From positions 524,851-588,850 of the forward strand of contig NZ_JAPVLQ010000003.1 in the NCBI RefSeq assembly GCF_027158005.1: DNA of 64,000 nt, read 5' to 3'. The position numbers and the translations under genes were made by a program. This DNA is from Rhodococcus sp. H36-A4 (GTDB taxonomy: Bacteria; Actinomycetota; Actinomycetes; Mycobacteriales; Mycobacteriaceae). Positions 52,004-60,725 of this stretch are shown piece after piece. Under the pieces are notes generated by a model. It had not been told where the DNA came from. It searched no databases and saw nothing but the letters and a program-made list of their open reading frames with translations. Each line of letters opens with the position of its first letter. Within the stretch, counting starts at the first letter, position 1.

Positions 52004-52510
52004 ATGAGCATCACGACAGAGCGCCCAAGAGCTCTCACCAGTCTCGCAGCAGCAGGTCGTAGTGCAGACGGTCGCAGTGCAGACGGTCGCAGTGCAGGCG
52101 GTCGCAGTGCAGGCGGTCGCGACACCCTCGATCGCGACACCCTCGATCGCACAGCACGCTCGGCGTCGTCTGTCCGTACTTCTCGGCCGCGCACGTCATG
52201 CGCGTCACTCGAGCGTCGGCACTATCTTCACACCGCCGCGCCACAGAGTGGCGGGAACCGGTTCGTCGATCAGAGCTCCGCCGATCGACGCTTCGACGAC
52301 GAGACGTCAGGTCAGACGATTTCATGGACCGCGACGATCGCGGGAGTGCTGCTCACGGTCATAGTTCTTCTGGGCTTGGTTGGGCTGGCCAATCTACGCG
52401 CCGGACATCTCGACAGCGGCGCAGCGGGGGATGTTGCGGTCGTGGAGCACGGTGGTTTCTTCGGTACTACCGTGCAGGACCTCGCCACGGCCACCGACTC
52501 AGGCCAGTGA
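52004..52510 (+). CDS. SOS-linked single-helix membrane protein (positional equivalent of ChiZ, no LysM)
   Basis: The 168-residue protein starts at ATG 52004 with GGAGG 6 bases before it. An Arg/Ser/Asp-rich N-terminus contains 15-base (five-residue) repeats [10 protein letters not shown]. One membrane helix ([21 protein letters not shown]) lies near residue 115-135, and a short outer tail of about 30 residues ends the protein. It lies between lexA and nrdR, like M. tuberculosis ChiZ (Rv2719c), an SOS-induced division-blocking cell-wall hydrolase with LysM. No LysM domain is visible here. A division-control role is inferred from position, anchor and SOS boxes. Confidence 0.65.
   Translation: MSITTERPRALTSLAAAGRSADGRSADGRSAGGRSAGGRDTLDRDTLDRTARSASSVRTSRPRTSCASLERRHYLHTAAPQSGGNRFVDQSSADRRFDDETSGQTISWTATIAGVLLTVIVLLGLVGLANLRAGHLDSGAAGDVAVVEHGGFFGTTVQDLATATDSGQ
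52055..52144. repeat. Six 15-base tandem repeats in the SOS-linked membrane gene
   Basis: Units begin at 52055 and recur every 15 bases: four of the type GGTCGCAGTGCAGAC and two of the type GATCGCGACACCCTC. They encode [10 protein letters not shown] and DRDTL pentapeptides on the cytoplasmic side of the membrane helix. Confidence 0.93.
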
Positions 52511-52685
52511 TGCAGCAGTGCCTCCTTCCGCAGACCTGCCACCTCGAAGGTCGGTGCCCGAAGCACTCCTCGGGGATCTAGCCAGGTACGCGGCACTGGG
52601 TCCGGTAGCAGTCCGAGTATCCTCGGTTCCTGCACCTCTTGCGCTACCTACGAGATGGTGTGACGGCTACGACGGAGGCTCTTAC

Positions 52686-53153
52686 ATGCATTGCCCGTTC
52701 TGCAAGCACCCTGACTCCCGCGTGGTGGACTCTCGCGAGGCCGACGAAGGTCAGGCGATCCGTCGTCGTCGCTCATGTCCGGAGTGCGGACGCCGCTTCA
52801 CCACAGTGGAAACCGCTGTCCTGGCTGTAGTGAAGCGCAGCGGAGTGACCGAGCCCTTCAGTCGCGAGAAAGTGGTGCGAGGTGTCCGTCGCGCCTGCCA
52901 GGGCCGAGATGTCGACAACGACGCCCTGAATCTGTTGGCTCAGCAGGTCGAGGATGCAGTTCGGGCATCCGGATCGGCCGAGATCCCGAGCAACGAGGTC
53001 GGACTGGCCATTCTCGGTCCGCTTCGCGATCTCGACGAGGTTGCGTACCTTCGGTTCGCGTCGGTATACAAGTCTTTCAGCTCGGCCGAGGACTTCGAGA
53101 AAGAAATTCAGGATCTTCGCGAGCAACGACAGTCAGCTGCCACTGTCGACTGA
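52686..53153 (+). CDS. nrdR: Transcriptional repressor NrdR
   Basis: NrdR represses ribonucleotide reductase genes according to ATP/dATP level. The 155-residue protein has the N-terminal zinc ribbon (MHCPFCKH and [11 protein letters not shown]) and an ATP-cone ([20 protein letters not shown]). ATG 52686 is used. It lies after the SOS-linked gene, 175 bases downstream; no NrdR box is sought here since the nrd genes are outside the window. It ends 46 bases from the convergent hrpA. Confidence 0.95.
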   Translation: MHCPFCKHPDSRVVDSREADEGQAIRRRRSCPECGRRFTTVETAVLAVVKRSGVTEPFSREKVVRGVRRACQGRDVDNDALNLLAQQVEDAVRASGSAEIPSNEVGLAILGPLRDLDEVAYLRFASVYKSFSSAEDFEKEIQDLREQRQSAATVD

Positions 53154-53199
53154 CGACCGCGTGCGTTGGACGGGCGTGAATGTGGTCGACGCGAGGCCG

Positions 53200-56100
53200 T
53201 CACTGTTGGCTGATGGCCTGGATTGCTTTTGTGATCCTTTTTTCCGATATCGGGTACGCCGTACGAATTCCTTGTGCGAAAAGTTGGATTCGCAACTCCT
53301 CGATCATCCAGAAGATCTCCTGCACTGGTTTGCTCTGCTGTCTGGCTTCCGGAAGCGACTTCAGCAGTCGGTCGTATGCCTCGTAGACTCGATCGAGTAC
53401 GTTCAGACCGGTTTCGTCCCGGTTCGCGCTGCTGGGTAGTGAGCCGAGTCGCCGAGTGGCGGCGGTGAGGTACCGGGGGATTTCAGTGAGCCTGGCAGAG
53501 CCGAATTCGAATACGAAGCCATCGAACACCAGACCGGCTAGTTGTTCGCGGACGTCATCGGCGGCGTCGCCGTTGGCTCGCTCGAGTGCAGCTCGAAGCT
53601 CCATAGCTGCAGTCAGAATCGGTCGAATCAGTGCGAGTACCCGAGACGTGCGTTCGGTTACCTCGGCATTCACCGACTTGACCAGTGCTTCGAAATCTTC
53701 CGGCGAGCGTACGGGACCGCCGTGAGTACTCATCGACTCGTCGATTGCTGTCGTGCGGCAGTCCTCGAGCAGTGCTTCGATGCTGCCGTACGGATTCTGT
53801 CCGAGTGCGATTCTTTCTTTGGTCGGAATTCCAGCGATCAGGGCCTTGGTGCCGCGCGGTGCACGCTCGCTCAACAGAGCCCGGGTGCCGTTGCGCATTG
53901 CGGCACGTTGCTGGGCCGGCGTGCTCAGTACGCGGACTGCGACGCCGCCGTTTTCCGGTACGAGTGCGGGATATCCGGTGACTCGTTGGCCGCCGACGGA
54001 ACGTGAGACTGTCTGCTCGAGAGTCCCCAGAGTCGACGACGTCCACGCCAGTGTTGCCGCCCGCTCGGCTTGGCCGACCGCACTGGCGACTTCGCGGTTC
54101 ACTCGCGGAGACAGGGTCTGTCGGAGGGCGGTCAGGTCCTTGTTCGATCCGAGTACCTCTCCGTTGGTATCTACTGTGACGAACGTCATCCGGAGATGGT
54201 CGGGGAGCTCTGAAACCTGAAAGTCTGCCGGATCGATCCGGCATGAACCCAACCGTGAGAGTTCACGAGCCAGCGCGGTGAGAACGGGTTCCGATCTCGG
54301 CTTCATCGCCCTCAGTGCGGCGACGGCAAAGTCGGGAGCGGGCACCACGTTGCGTCGTAAAGTCTTGGGCAGCAGTTTGATCAGTGTGCTGACAAGTTCT
54401 GCTCGCATGCCCGGGACCAGCCAGTCGAATCCGACCGGTTGAACCTGCGCGAGCAGGGCGATCGGGATGCGGGCGCTGACTCCGTCGGCGGCAGAACCGG
54501 GCTCGAACTGATAAGTCAGCGGAAACTGGACCTCGCCCTGGCGCCACGCATCGGGATACTCCCCACCGAGTACGGATGCAGCATCCGGATTGACGACGGT
54601 CGATGCCGTGAAGTCGAGTAGATCCGGCGTCGTGCGTCGCGTCTTCTTCCACCACGTGTCGAAGTGGCGAGCGGAAACGGCTTCCGCCCCGATTCTGGCG
54701 TCGTAGAACTCGAAGAGTGCATCGTCGTCGACAACGATGTCGCGACGGCGGGCCCGATTCTCGAGTTCGCCGACGTCGTCGAGCAGTGCGCGGTTCTTGT
54801 GAAAGAACGGATGCTGCGTCGTCCATTCACCTTGTACCAGTGCATGTCTGATGAACAGCTCGCGTGACGCTTCTGCATCGATGCTGTGGTACCCGACCGG
54901 TCGGCCGGTCACGAGGGGAAGTCCGTACAGGGTAACGCGCTCGTACGCCATGGCAGATTGGCGTTTCGTGGACCAATGTGGCTCTGAGTACGTTCGTTTC
55001 ACCAGATGTGGGGCGAGTCGTTCGGCCCATTCGGGTTCGATTCGGGCCGCCATCCGGCCCCACAGACGTCCGGTCTCGACCAGTTCCGCCGCCATCACCC
55101 AGCGTGGAGGCTTTTTGAACAGCCCGGACCCGGGGAATATCGCAAAGTGGGTTCCGCGGGCACCAAGGAATTCGCGTTTGTCACCTTCTTTGACTCCGAT
55201 GTGCGAAAGGAGGCCGGCCAGGAGCGCCTGATGCAACGAATCGTGCGAGCTCGGCGCGTCGGGCACAGTCCAGCCGAGACCTCTGGTGATCTGACGTAGT
55301 TGACCGTGCAGATCCTGCCATTCGCGCACACGGAGATAGTGCAGGAATTCGTTTCGACACATTCTTCGAAACTGATTCGAGGACAGGTCGTTTCGTTGGT
55401 CGCGAAGGTATTCCCATAGTGCTGTGTACGACAGGAAGTCCGAGTTCGGAGCCGTGAATCTTGCGTGCTGCTCATCGGCTGCTTGCTGGTGTTCGGCTGG
55501 ACGTTCGCGAACGTCCTGGATGGACATCGCAGAAACAACGACGAGAGCGTCGGCGAGCGCGCCCGTCTTGTTCGCTTCCACGAGCATGCGGGCCATGCGC
55601 GGATCGACTGGAAGCTGAGCCAGCTCGCGCCCTATCGGTGTGAGCTCGGACTCGCCGGTGTTCGAGGACGGCTTCAACGCCCCCAACTCTTCGAGCAAAC
55701 CGATTCCGTCGCGAATGCTACGCGGATCGGGCGGCTCGACAAAGGGGAATGCATCGATCTTGCCCAGGCCAAGGGAGGTCATTTGCAGGATTACCGAAGC
55801 GAGGTTGGTGCGGAGGATCTCCGGTTCGGTGAACGGTGGCCGTGCATCGAAGTCGTCTTCGGAGTACAGACGGATGCAGATTCCGTCGGCCACACGGCCA
55901 CACCTACCTGCCCGCTGACGGGCCGATGCCTGCGAAATCGGCTCGATAGGGAGTCGCTGGACCTTGGTGCGCAACGAGTAGCGCGAGATTCGCGCGGTAC
56001 CGGGGTCGACGACGTATCTGATCCCGGGAACCGTCAGTGACGTCTCGGCGACGTTGGTCGAGAGAACGACGCGGCGGCCGGTGTGCGAGGAGAATACTCG

Positions 56101-57105
56101 GTGCTGTTCATCGGCGGACAAGCGAGCGTAAAGGGGTACGACCTCGGTGTTGCGTAGTTGCCTATCGCGCAACGCATCGGCCGTATCGCGGATTTCGCGT
56201 TCCCCGGAGAGGAAGACGAGAATGTCGCCTTCACCTTCGGCCATGAGTTCGTCTACGGCATCGCATGCCGCGTCGACGGGATCTCGGTCGACTGTGGTCT
56301 CGCCTGCGTCGACCGTCAGGGGCCGATAGCGCATCTCCACGGGGAACGTGCGGCCGGACACTTCGATGATTGGGGCCGGTACACCGTCCCGGGCGAAGTG
56401 CTGGGCGAATCGTTCCGGATCGATCGTTGCGGAGGTGATGATCACCTTCAAATCGGGCCGGCGGGGGAGTAGCTGAGCCAGGTAGCCGAGGATGAAGTCG
56501 ATGTTCAGGCTTCGTTCGTGAGCCTCGTCGATGATGAGTGTGTCGTACTGCCGAAGCATCCGGTCCCGTTGAATCTCGGCCAAGAGAATTCCATCGGTCA
56601 TCAGCTTGACCAGTGTCGAGTCCGAGGATTGGTCGGTGAATCTGACCTTGTAACCGATTGATTGTCCGATAGTCTCGCCCACCTCCTCGGCGATGCGCTC
56701 GGCAACTGTTCTGGCAGCGAGTCGACGGGGTTGGGTGTGTCCGATGGATCCTCGAATCCCACGGCCCAGTTCGAGACAGATCTTGGGAATCTGTGTCGTT
56801 TTGCCCGATCCGGTTTCGCCGGCGACGATCACGATCTGATGTTGCTCGATGGCGGCGGCGATGTCGTCCTTGCGACGGCTGACCGGAAGCGCCTCGGGGT
56901 ACTCGATCGTCGGGAGCGCGGCCCGCCGGTTGGCGGTCAGAGTCTCGGCGCGAGTGATCTCGGGTTCGATCGCTGCCAGGGCATCGTCGGTGCGGGCACG
57001 TTCGAGCTTGCGGCGGAGGCGGTGGGCGTCGCGCACGGAGACCGACGAAAGTCGGGTGGTCAGGGTGCGTCTGAGACTCGAAGACGGGGATGTTGATGTG
57101 GACAT
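53200..57105 (-). CDS. hrpA: ATP-dependent RNA helicase HrpA (DEAH)
   Basis: The 1301-residue DEAH-box helicase has Walker A GETGSGKTT at residues 96-104, DEAH in TLIIDEAHERSLNIDF, the QRAGRCGR motif VI, then the OB-fold and the large DUF3418 C-terminal domain typical of HrpA. HrpA unwinds RNA and resolves stalled, colliding ribosomes in E. coli. ATG 57105 (MSTSTSPSSS) is used; the 37 open codons before it overlap the promoter region of the divergent Pr6Pr gene. Confidence 0.93.
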   Translation of the reverse strand: MSTSTSPSSSLRRTLTTRLSSVSVRDAHRLRRKLERARTDDALAAIEPEITRAETLTANRRAALPTIEYPEALPVSRRKDDIAAAIEQHQIVIVAGETGSGKTTQIPKICLELGRGIRGSIGHTQPRRLAARTVAERIAEEVGETIGQSIGYKVRFTDQSSDSTLVKLMTDGILLAEIQRDRMLRQYDTLIIDEAHERSLNIDFILGYLAQLLPRRPDLKVIITSATIDPERFAQHFARDGVPAPIIEVSGRTFPVEMRYRPLTVDAGETTVDRDPVDAACDAVDELMAEGEGDILVFLSGEREIRDTADALRDRQLRNTEVVPLYARLSADEQHRVFSSHTGRRVVLSTNVAETSLTVPGIRYVVDPGTARISRYSLRTKVQRLPIEPISQASARQRAGRCGRVADGICIRLYSEDDFDARPPFTEPEILRTNLASVILQMTSLGLGKIDAFPFVEPPDPRSIRDGIGLLEELGALKPSSNTGESELTPIGRELAQLPVDPRMARMLVEANKTGALADALVVVSAMSIQDVRERPAEHQQAADEQHARFTAPNSDFLSYTALWEYLRDQRNDLSSNQFRRMCRNEFLHYLRVREWQDLHGQLRQITRGLGWTVPDAPSSHDSLHQALLAGLLSHIGVKEGDKREFLGARGTHFAIFPGSGLFKKPPRWVMAAELVETGRLWGRMAARIEPEWAERLAPHLVKRTYSEPHWSTKRQSAMAYERVTLYGLPLVTGRPVGYHSIDAEASRELFIRHALVQGEWTTQHPFFHKNRALLDDVGELENRARRRDIVVDDDALFEFYDARIGAEAVSARHFDTWWKKTRRTTPDLLDFTASTVVNPDAASVLGGEYPDAWRQGEVQFPLTYQFEPGSAADGVSARIPIALLAQVQPVGFDWLVPGMRAELVSTLIKLLPKTLRRNVVPAPDFAVAALRAMKPRSEPVLTALARELSRLGSCRIDPADFQVSELPDHLRMTFVTVDTNGEVLGSNKDLTALRQTLSPRVNREVASAVGQAERAATLAWTSSTLGTLEQTVSRSVGGQRVTGYPALVPENGGVAVRVLSTPAQQRAAMRNGTRALLSERAPRGTKALIAGIPTKERIALGQNPYGSIEALLEDCRTTAIDESMSTHGGPVRSPEDFEALVKSVNAEVTERTSRVLALIRPILTAAMELRAALERANGDAADDVREQLAGLVFDGFVFEFGSARLTEIPRYLTAATRRLGSLPSSANRDETGLNVLDRVYEAYDRLLKSLPEARQQSKPVQEIFWMIEELRIQLFAQGIRTAYPISEKRITKAIQAISQQ

Positions 57106-57198
57106 GCTGCCCACCAGGGTATCTGCCCGGTGGCGCGAGAGCAGGACTGCCCGACGCAAACGTGGGGAAATCACTTCCTGGCCGTGCCAAGATCGACT

Positions 57199-57867
57199 AT
57201 GACGACCTCGCGGCAAGCCCCCGCTGTACTCGGTACACCCGTGCCCGTGAGGGCTTTGCGACTTCTGTTTGCTGCGCTCACGTTCGCCGCGCTCTCGTGG
57301 ATCGTCGCACAGGGCCTGGACAGTAGCTCGTTCTCGCTCTCCAACTACTTCAGCTACTTCACCGTGCTCAGCAATGTTCTGACTGTCCTAGTGCTTACCG
57401 TGGGCGGGGTGGCAGACCCGCAGGGGGAGCGCTGGCAGTTGTTCCGCGGGGGTGTGACGTTGTACATGGTGATCACCGGGATCATCTACGCCGTTCTTCT
57501 CGCCGGGATCGACGTCGGCGTCGCGGATCCGTGGACCAACAACGTGGTTCATCGAATCATGCCGGTGGTGATTCTGATCGACTGGATCGTGGTGCCGTCG
57601 CGTCGGAAAATTTCCGAGGCGCAGTCGCTGATCTGGCTTGCCTTTCCCTTCGCCTACGGGATCTACACTCTGATCCGCGGCCCCATCGTCGACTGGTATC
57701 CGTATCCGTTCCTCGACTCTAAAGGTATCTTGAGGGATACCTCCGAGCCGAGGGAAGGAATACCGTGTCAACTGCTATCTACTGCCGTAAGTCCACCAAA
57801 ACGGACACCGAGGACCAGGCACCGTCTGTCATGGTCCAGGCCGATGCCTGCCGTAGGTACGCACTAG
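57199..57867 (+). pseudogene. Pr6Pr-family membrane protein gene, 3' end replaced by prophage integration
   Basis: The first 173 residues are a normal Pr6Pr-type protein with five helices (starting VRALRLLFAALTFAALSWIV) and the VDWYPYPFLD motif near the end. After the Asp at 57715-57717 the family sequence stops and the frame continues into prophage DNA (SKGILRDTSE...) until a stop at 57865-57867, inside the integrase gene. About 40 residues including the last helix are lost and replaced by 50 unrelated ones. Pr6Pr proteins have no firmly known function. ATG 57199 is the likely start. Confidence 0.82.
57712..57764. other. Left attachment site region (attL) of the prophage
   Basis: Chromosomal Pr6Pr sequence gives way to prophage sequence at about 57715-57722. 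Just inside lies GGTATC-TTGAGG-GATACC (57724-57741), a perfect inverted repeat with six-base arms. It could be part of the attP arm or an operator before the integrase start at 57765. The exact crossover bases cannot be set without the right end. Confidence 0.6.
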
Positions 57868-59123
57868 ATCAGAACCTAGGCCCTGTAGCCGACTACACCG
57901 ACGATGCCCTATCAGGGAAGTCTGGTGTACATCGTCCTGAGTTCGAGCGACTGAAGGCCGATATAGGCCGAGGAATCGTCAAGTCTGTTGTCTGCTATCG
58001 GAGCGACCGACTCAGCCGAGACACGCTAGATATGTTGGTATTCAACCGACTGATAACCCAACACGGCGTATCCAGTCACTCAGTGTCCGAGGGTGGCAGG
58101 ATCGATCTGGATACGGCAGCGGGTCGTATGCAGGCAGGTATACGCGGGATATTCGGTGCATACGAGCGTGAGCAGACAGCCGAGCGGGTTGTAGCCAAGC
58201 AGCGATACCAAGCCCAACAGGGGATGGTTGCACCAGGCCGATACCGTCTGTACGGGTATGCCGACAAGAAGCGGGAAGAGATCGACCCTGCCGAGGCCAA
58301 AGTCGTAGTTCAGCTAGCCCATGACTTCCTAAGAGGTCTGCCGCTGTATGCCCTAGCCGTGGATCTGAATAGTCGAGGCATACCCAAACGATCCGGTGCT
58401 ACATGGGAACCTAAGGATATTCGTCGTCTACTTCTCAATCCTGCCTACACCGGACTGCGTTCTTTTCAGGGTGAAATAGTGGCCGAGGGTAAATGGCCGA
58501 AGATTATCGAACGGGATCTATGGGACCGACTACAGCTCGAATTGAAGCGCCGTAAGGGTCGTCAGAGGATCACCAAAGCCTCACATCTGCTATCGGGTCT
58601 ACTCTACTGCGCCAACTGTCATACGAAGCTAGCGGCAGGGAAGAACGGTAAATACGAAAGCTATATCTGTCCGACACCTAAAGGTTGTGGCAAGGTCAGT
58701 CGTAGCCGTAAGCCGATCAATGACACAATCGAAATGTTGACTATGCTTCAAATTCGTAGATTGCCGATTATGCCGAAGGCAGCAGATCGAACCGAGCTGG
58801 ACAAAATCGAATCTGACATTGAACTACTGTCAGAGGCTCGAAAAGCAAATAGAATTGATATGGTCACTTTCTTGGATCAGAACGAGGCACTACAGAAGCA
58901 ACGATCTAAGCTGGCAGTAGTACTCGCTAACGACGTAATGCTCTCTACCTTGTCCGGAAGGGCAGGACAGTTCCAACGGTCACCGATGGACGAGAAGCGC
59001 GAGACAATCCGCAGATTCTTTCCGGCGATAGGTATCAAGCCTGCCGGTAGAGGAGTGAAGTTCAATATAAAGCAGCTCGAACTACCCGAGCCTGTCGGGT
59101 ACTGCCGTGTCGAGGCGATATAA
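57765..59123 (+). CDS. int: Large serine recombinase (phage integrase)
   Basis: The 452-residue integrase has a resolvase N-terminal domain with the catalytic Ser10 in YCRKST and arginines in CYRSDRLSRD. A recombinase domain follows (LNSRGIPKRSGATWEPKDIRRLLLNPAYTG), then a zinc ribbon (CANC and CPTPKGC) and a coiled-coil segment (about 345-400). It should catalyse attP x attB integration at the Pr6Pr gene. GTG 57765 is preceded by AGGGAAGGAA. The gene points away from the left boundary. Confidence 0.95.
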   Translation: MSTAIYCRKSTKTDTEDQAPSVMVQADACRRYALDQNLGPVADYTDDALSGKSGVHRPEFERLKADIGRGIVKSVVCYRSDRLSRDTLDMLVFNRLITQHGVSSHSVSEGGRIDLDTAAGRMQAGIRGIFGAYEREQTAERVVAKQRYQAQQGMVAPGRYRLYGYADKKREEIDPAEAKVVVQLAHDFLRGLPLYALAVDLNSRGIPKRSGATWEPKDIRRLLLNPAYTGLRSFQGEIVAEGKWPKIIERDLWDRLQLELKRRKGRQRITKASHLLSGLLYCANCHTKLAAGKNGKYESYICPTPKGCGKVSRSRKPINDTIEMLTMLQIRRLPIMPKAADRTELDKIESDIELLSEARKANRIDMVTFLDQNEALQKQRSKLAVVLANDVMLSTLSGRAGQFQRSPMDEKRETIRRFFPAIGIKPAGRGVKFNIKQLELPEPVGYCRVEAI

Positions 59124-59161
59124 TGCAGATGACACCATTACTCAGTCGAAGGGAAGATTGA

Positions 59162-59386
59162 ATGTATGAACACGAGGTCAGAGTCTACGTACCGGATGGC
59201 GATACTCAGACATTCGACTACGACACGCAAAACGATGAAGCACTTAGTCTAGTCCACGAGATTGAGATGAAGGGCTACATCGTGGACAAGAAAAACGTCT
59301 ACGAAGCAACAGTTGAGGAGCGGAAGAAAATCAGTAGCGACCCGGTTCCAGTGGCAATCGAATATTATTTCGTGAAAAAGTCATGA
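59162..59386 (+). CDS. Small acidic phage protein of unknown function
   Basis: The 74-residue protein (MYEHEVRVYVPDGDTQTFDY, ending EYYFVKKS) starts at ATG 59162 behind AAGGGAAG and lies 38 bases after the integrase. It is rich in Glu, Asp, Lys and Val and predicted to be mixed alpha/beta. I do not recognise a family. A strong hairpin terminator follows about 90 bases after the stop. Its place after int would fit a recombination directionality factor or a small regulator, but nothing in the sequence proves either. Confidence 0.65.
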   Translation: MYEHEVRVYVPDGDTQTFDYDTQNDEALSLVHEIEMKGYIVDKKNVYEATVEERKKISSDPVPVAIEYYFVKKS

Positions 59387-59479
59387 AGTCGGAGTATAAT
59401 ATTGAATGTCAGAATGAAATAGGTTACGACCAATCATTCTGCCACATTAAGCCGTAGTCCTACCCGGCAATATAGGCTG

Positions 59480-59511
59480 ACAGTGCCCTAGGGGAGATCC
59501 TGGGGCACTGT
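59480..59511. terminator. Bidirectional terminator in the prophage
   Basis: A 13-base-pair stem (59480-59492 with 59499-59511, one G-U pair) closes on a six-base loop (core ACAGTGCCC/GGGCACTGT) and is followed by TTCTAT. It ends transcription from the integrase side and from the opposite small secreted-protein gene. Confidence 0.85.
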
Positions 59512-59515
59512 TCTA

Positions 59516-59731
59516 TCAGTAGTAGATACCGATGCTATTCAGGATTGGTTGCAGGACATTGACCAGGAAGTCTGAGATCACGAACCCGACTGCCTCGACT
59601 CCCGGCCTAGCCCACTCAGGTGCCCACGGATACGGGTAGGGACTAGGGGGGGAGGCATTGGCGACTCCCAAGGCTACAAACAGGATCAGCGGGACGGACA
59701 GGGCGACTGCGGCAACTCTCAGTTTGTTCAT
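59516..59731 (-). CDS. Small secreted phage-encoded protein
   Basis: The 71-residue protein has a signal peptide (VAAVALSVPLILFVALGVANA) with an ANA-S cleavage site, then a Pro/Tyr/Trp-rich stretch (SPPSPYPYPWAPEWARPG) and a short hydrophobic end (VISDFLVNVLQPILNSIGIYY). The mature part would be about 45 residues and exported. It is on the strand opposite to most prophage genes and has its own terminator, the pattern of a lysogenic-conversion (moron) gene. The ribosome-binding site is weak. The function is unknown. Confidence 0.55.
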   Translation of the reverse strand: MNKLRVAAVALSVPLILFVALGVANASPPSPYPYPWAPEWARPGVEAVGFVISDFLVNVLQPILNSIGIYY

Positions 59732-59945
59732 ACTGCGTAGTCGGTTTGGCTCGATGAAGCGTTACATGCACTAGTAGATAACCGTAGTCTGCAATCCATA
59801 TAATATCCACCAGCTCGTAGGCAGTAGCATTCATTGCGCCCTATCTGTCATACTTCTAGGGAAGCAATAAAGGGCCTCTGGATAAACAAGCAAAACCAGA
59901 TAGATGCACTTTCGTCAAAGCGAAGAATGTCCGTAAAATGGTATA

Positions 59946-60055
59946 CTACTAAGGTACGAAAAAGAGCTTAGTAGCCTGGAAATCTACCTAATCTTGTACA
60001 TTATCGTAAAGACACTTACTAGGGACTTCCAGGCTACTAGTAAGTGTCTTTCTTT
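59946..60055 (+). ncRNA. Candidate structured RNA with competing hairpins and terminator
   Basis: Three perfect pairings compete here. CTACTAAG 59946-59953 pairs with 59967-59974. TAGTAGCCTGGAA 59969-59981 pairs with 60027-60039. AAAGACACTTACTAG 60008-60022 pairs with 60037-60051, followed by TCTTTG. The second pairing uses bases in the loop and arm of the third, so they exclude each other or form a pseudoknot. TATACT at 59942-59947 could be a -10 element; the -35 is weak. No convincing ORF lies here. An attenuator or antisense-type regulatory RNA of about 100 bases is the best reading. Confidence 0.5.
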
Positions 60056-60725
60056 GTATGGACTAGTCAGATGGTCTCGATGCTCCAGGGGGCACCGGGT
60101 GAGCCTGTATTTATCAGTACGCATGACGAGCATGTGTATCAGGATTGTTCGATCGAGAGGGTTTAAGTCAGCCCTGAGAACTTAGTTTGGTAGTGGAATC
60201 GCCGGTGGTGCTGTGAGAAGAGGCTAACGGGTAATAGGTTCCTTTGCACTGAGAAGGATACAAACAATCTAAGGGAAGTTAACCAGAGGCGACATAGGCA
60301 AACTATGTTCTCTCTACCCATAGATGTGCCCTTAAGGGGATCGGGAATATAAAGAAATAATACACAAAAATTGAATAGCAGAAATAAGTACGAAAACTTA
60401 ACAAAGACAAGTCAATTTGAAAAGTACGAGCGAGACATAGCCTCGTAGATCATTCCTAATACACAACAACTAGATAACTCTAGCAAAGAACGATAATTGT
60501 TGAAATGAAGGTGCGGGGCTTCGCCCCGTAGGTACTTCTTCAATTGCAGAGAACATAGCTAAAGTTATTGAGTTGTTGGCATTAAGGATGTTGTCTCTAA
60601 CACTCCCCGGCAAGCCGGGGCTGTACCTTGGAATCTTTCTCTGCAATACAAAACACTGAGATATTTACAAGTTGTTGTCCTTCTGTAAACAAGGTCTACC
60701 GACGAGGAACGAGTCGGAACACTAA
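60056..60725 (+). ncRNA. Hairpin-rich noncoding stretch; candidate large structured RNA
   Basis: No convincing protein gene is visible on either strand across 59.83-60.81 kb. Perfect stems include 60385-60389/60396-60400, 60425-60430/60442-60447, CAACAA/TTGTTG (60464-60469/60497-60502) around CTAGA-TAAC-TCTAG (60470-60483), a nine-pair bulged helix 60500-60510/60535-60543 capped by CGGGGC/GCCCCG (60514-60528), ATTGCAGAGA/TCTCTGCAAT (60543-60552/60638-60647) enclosing CCCCGG-CAAG-CCGGGG (60605-60620), and CCGAC/GTCGG (60699-60717). An 11-base long-range match joins 60303-60313 with 60548-60558. Strand, ends and function are unknown; the region could also be packaging or replication DNA. Confidence 0.45.

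Noticed and set aside
59643..59834. 63-codon minus-strand frame overlapping the small secreted-protein gene
   Set aside because: No ribosome site or recognisable composition, and it overlaps a better candidate in another frame.
59994..60185. 63-codon plus-strand frame
   Set aside because: It covers the terminator hairpin and other stems, has no good start, and its residue mix is not protein-like.
60056..60725. Assignment to the GOLLD or ROOL RNA class
   Set aside because: Prophage location and hairpin density fit, but I cannot recall or align their consensus here, so I leave the class open.
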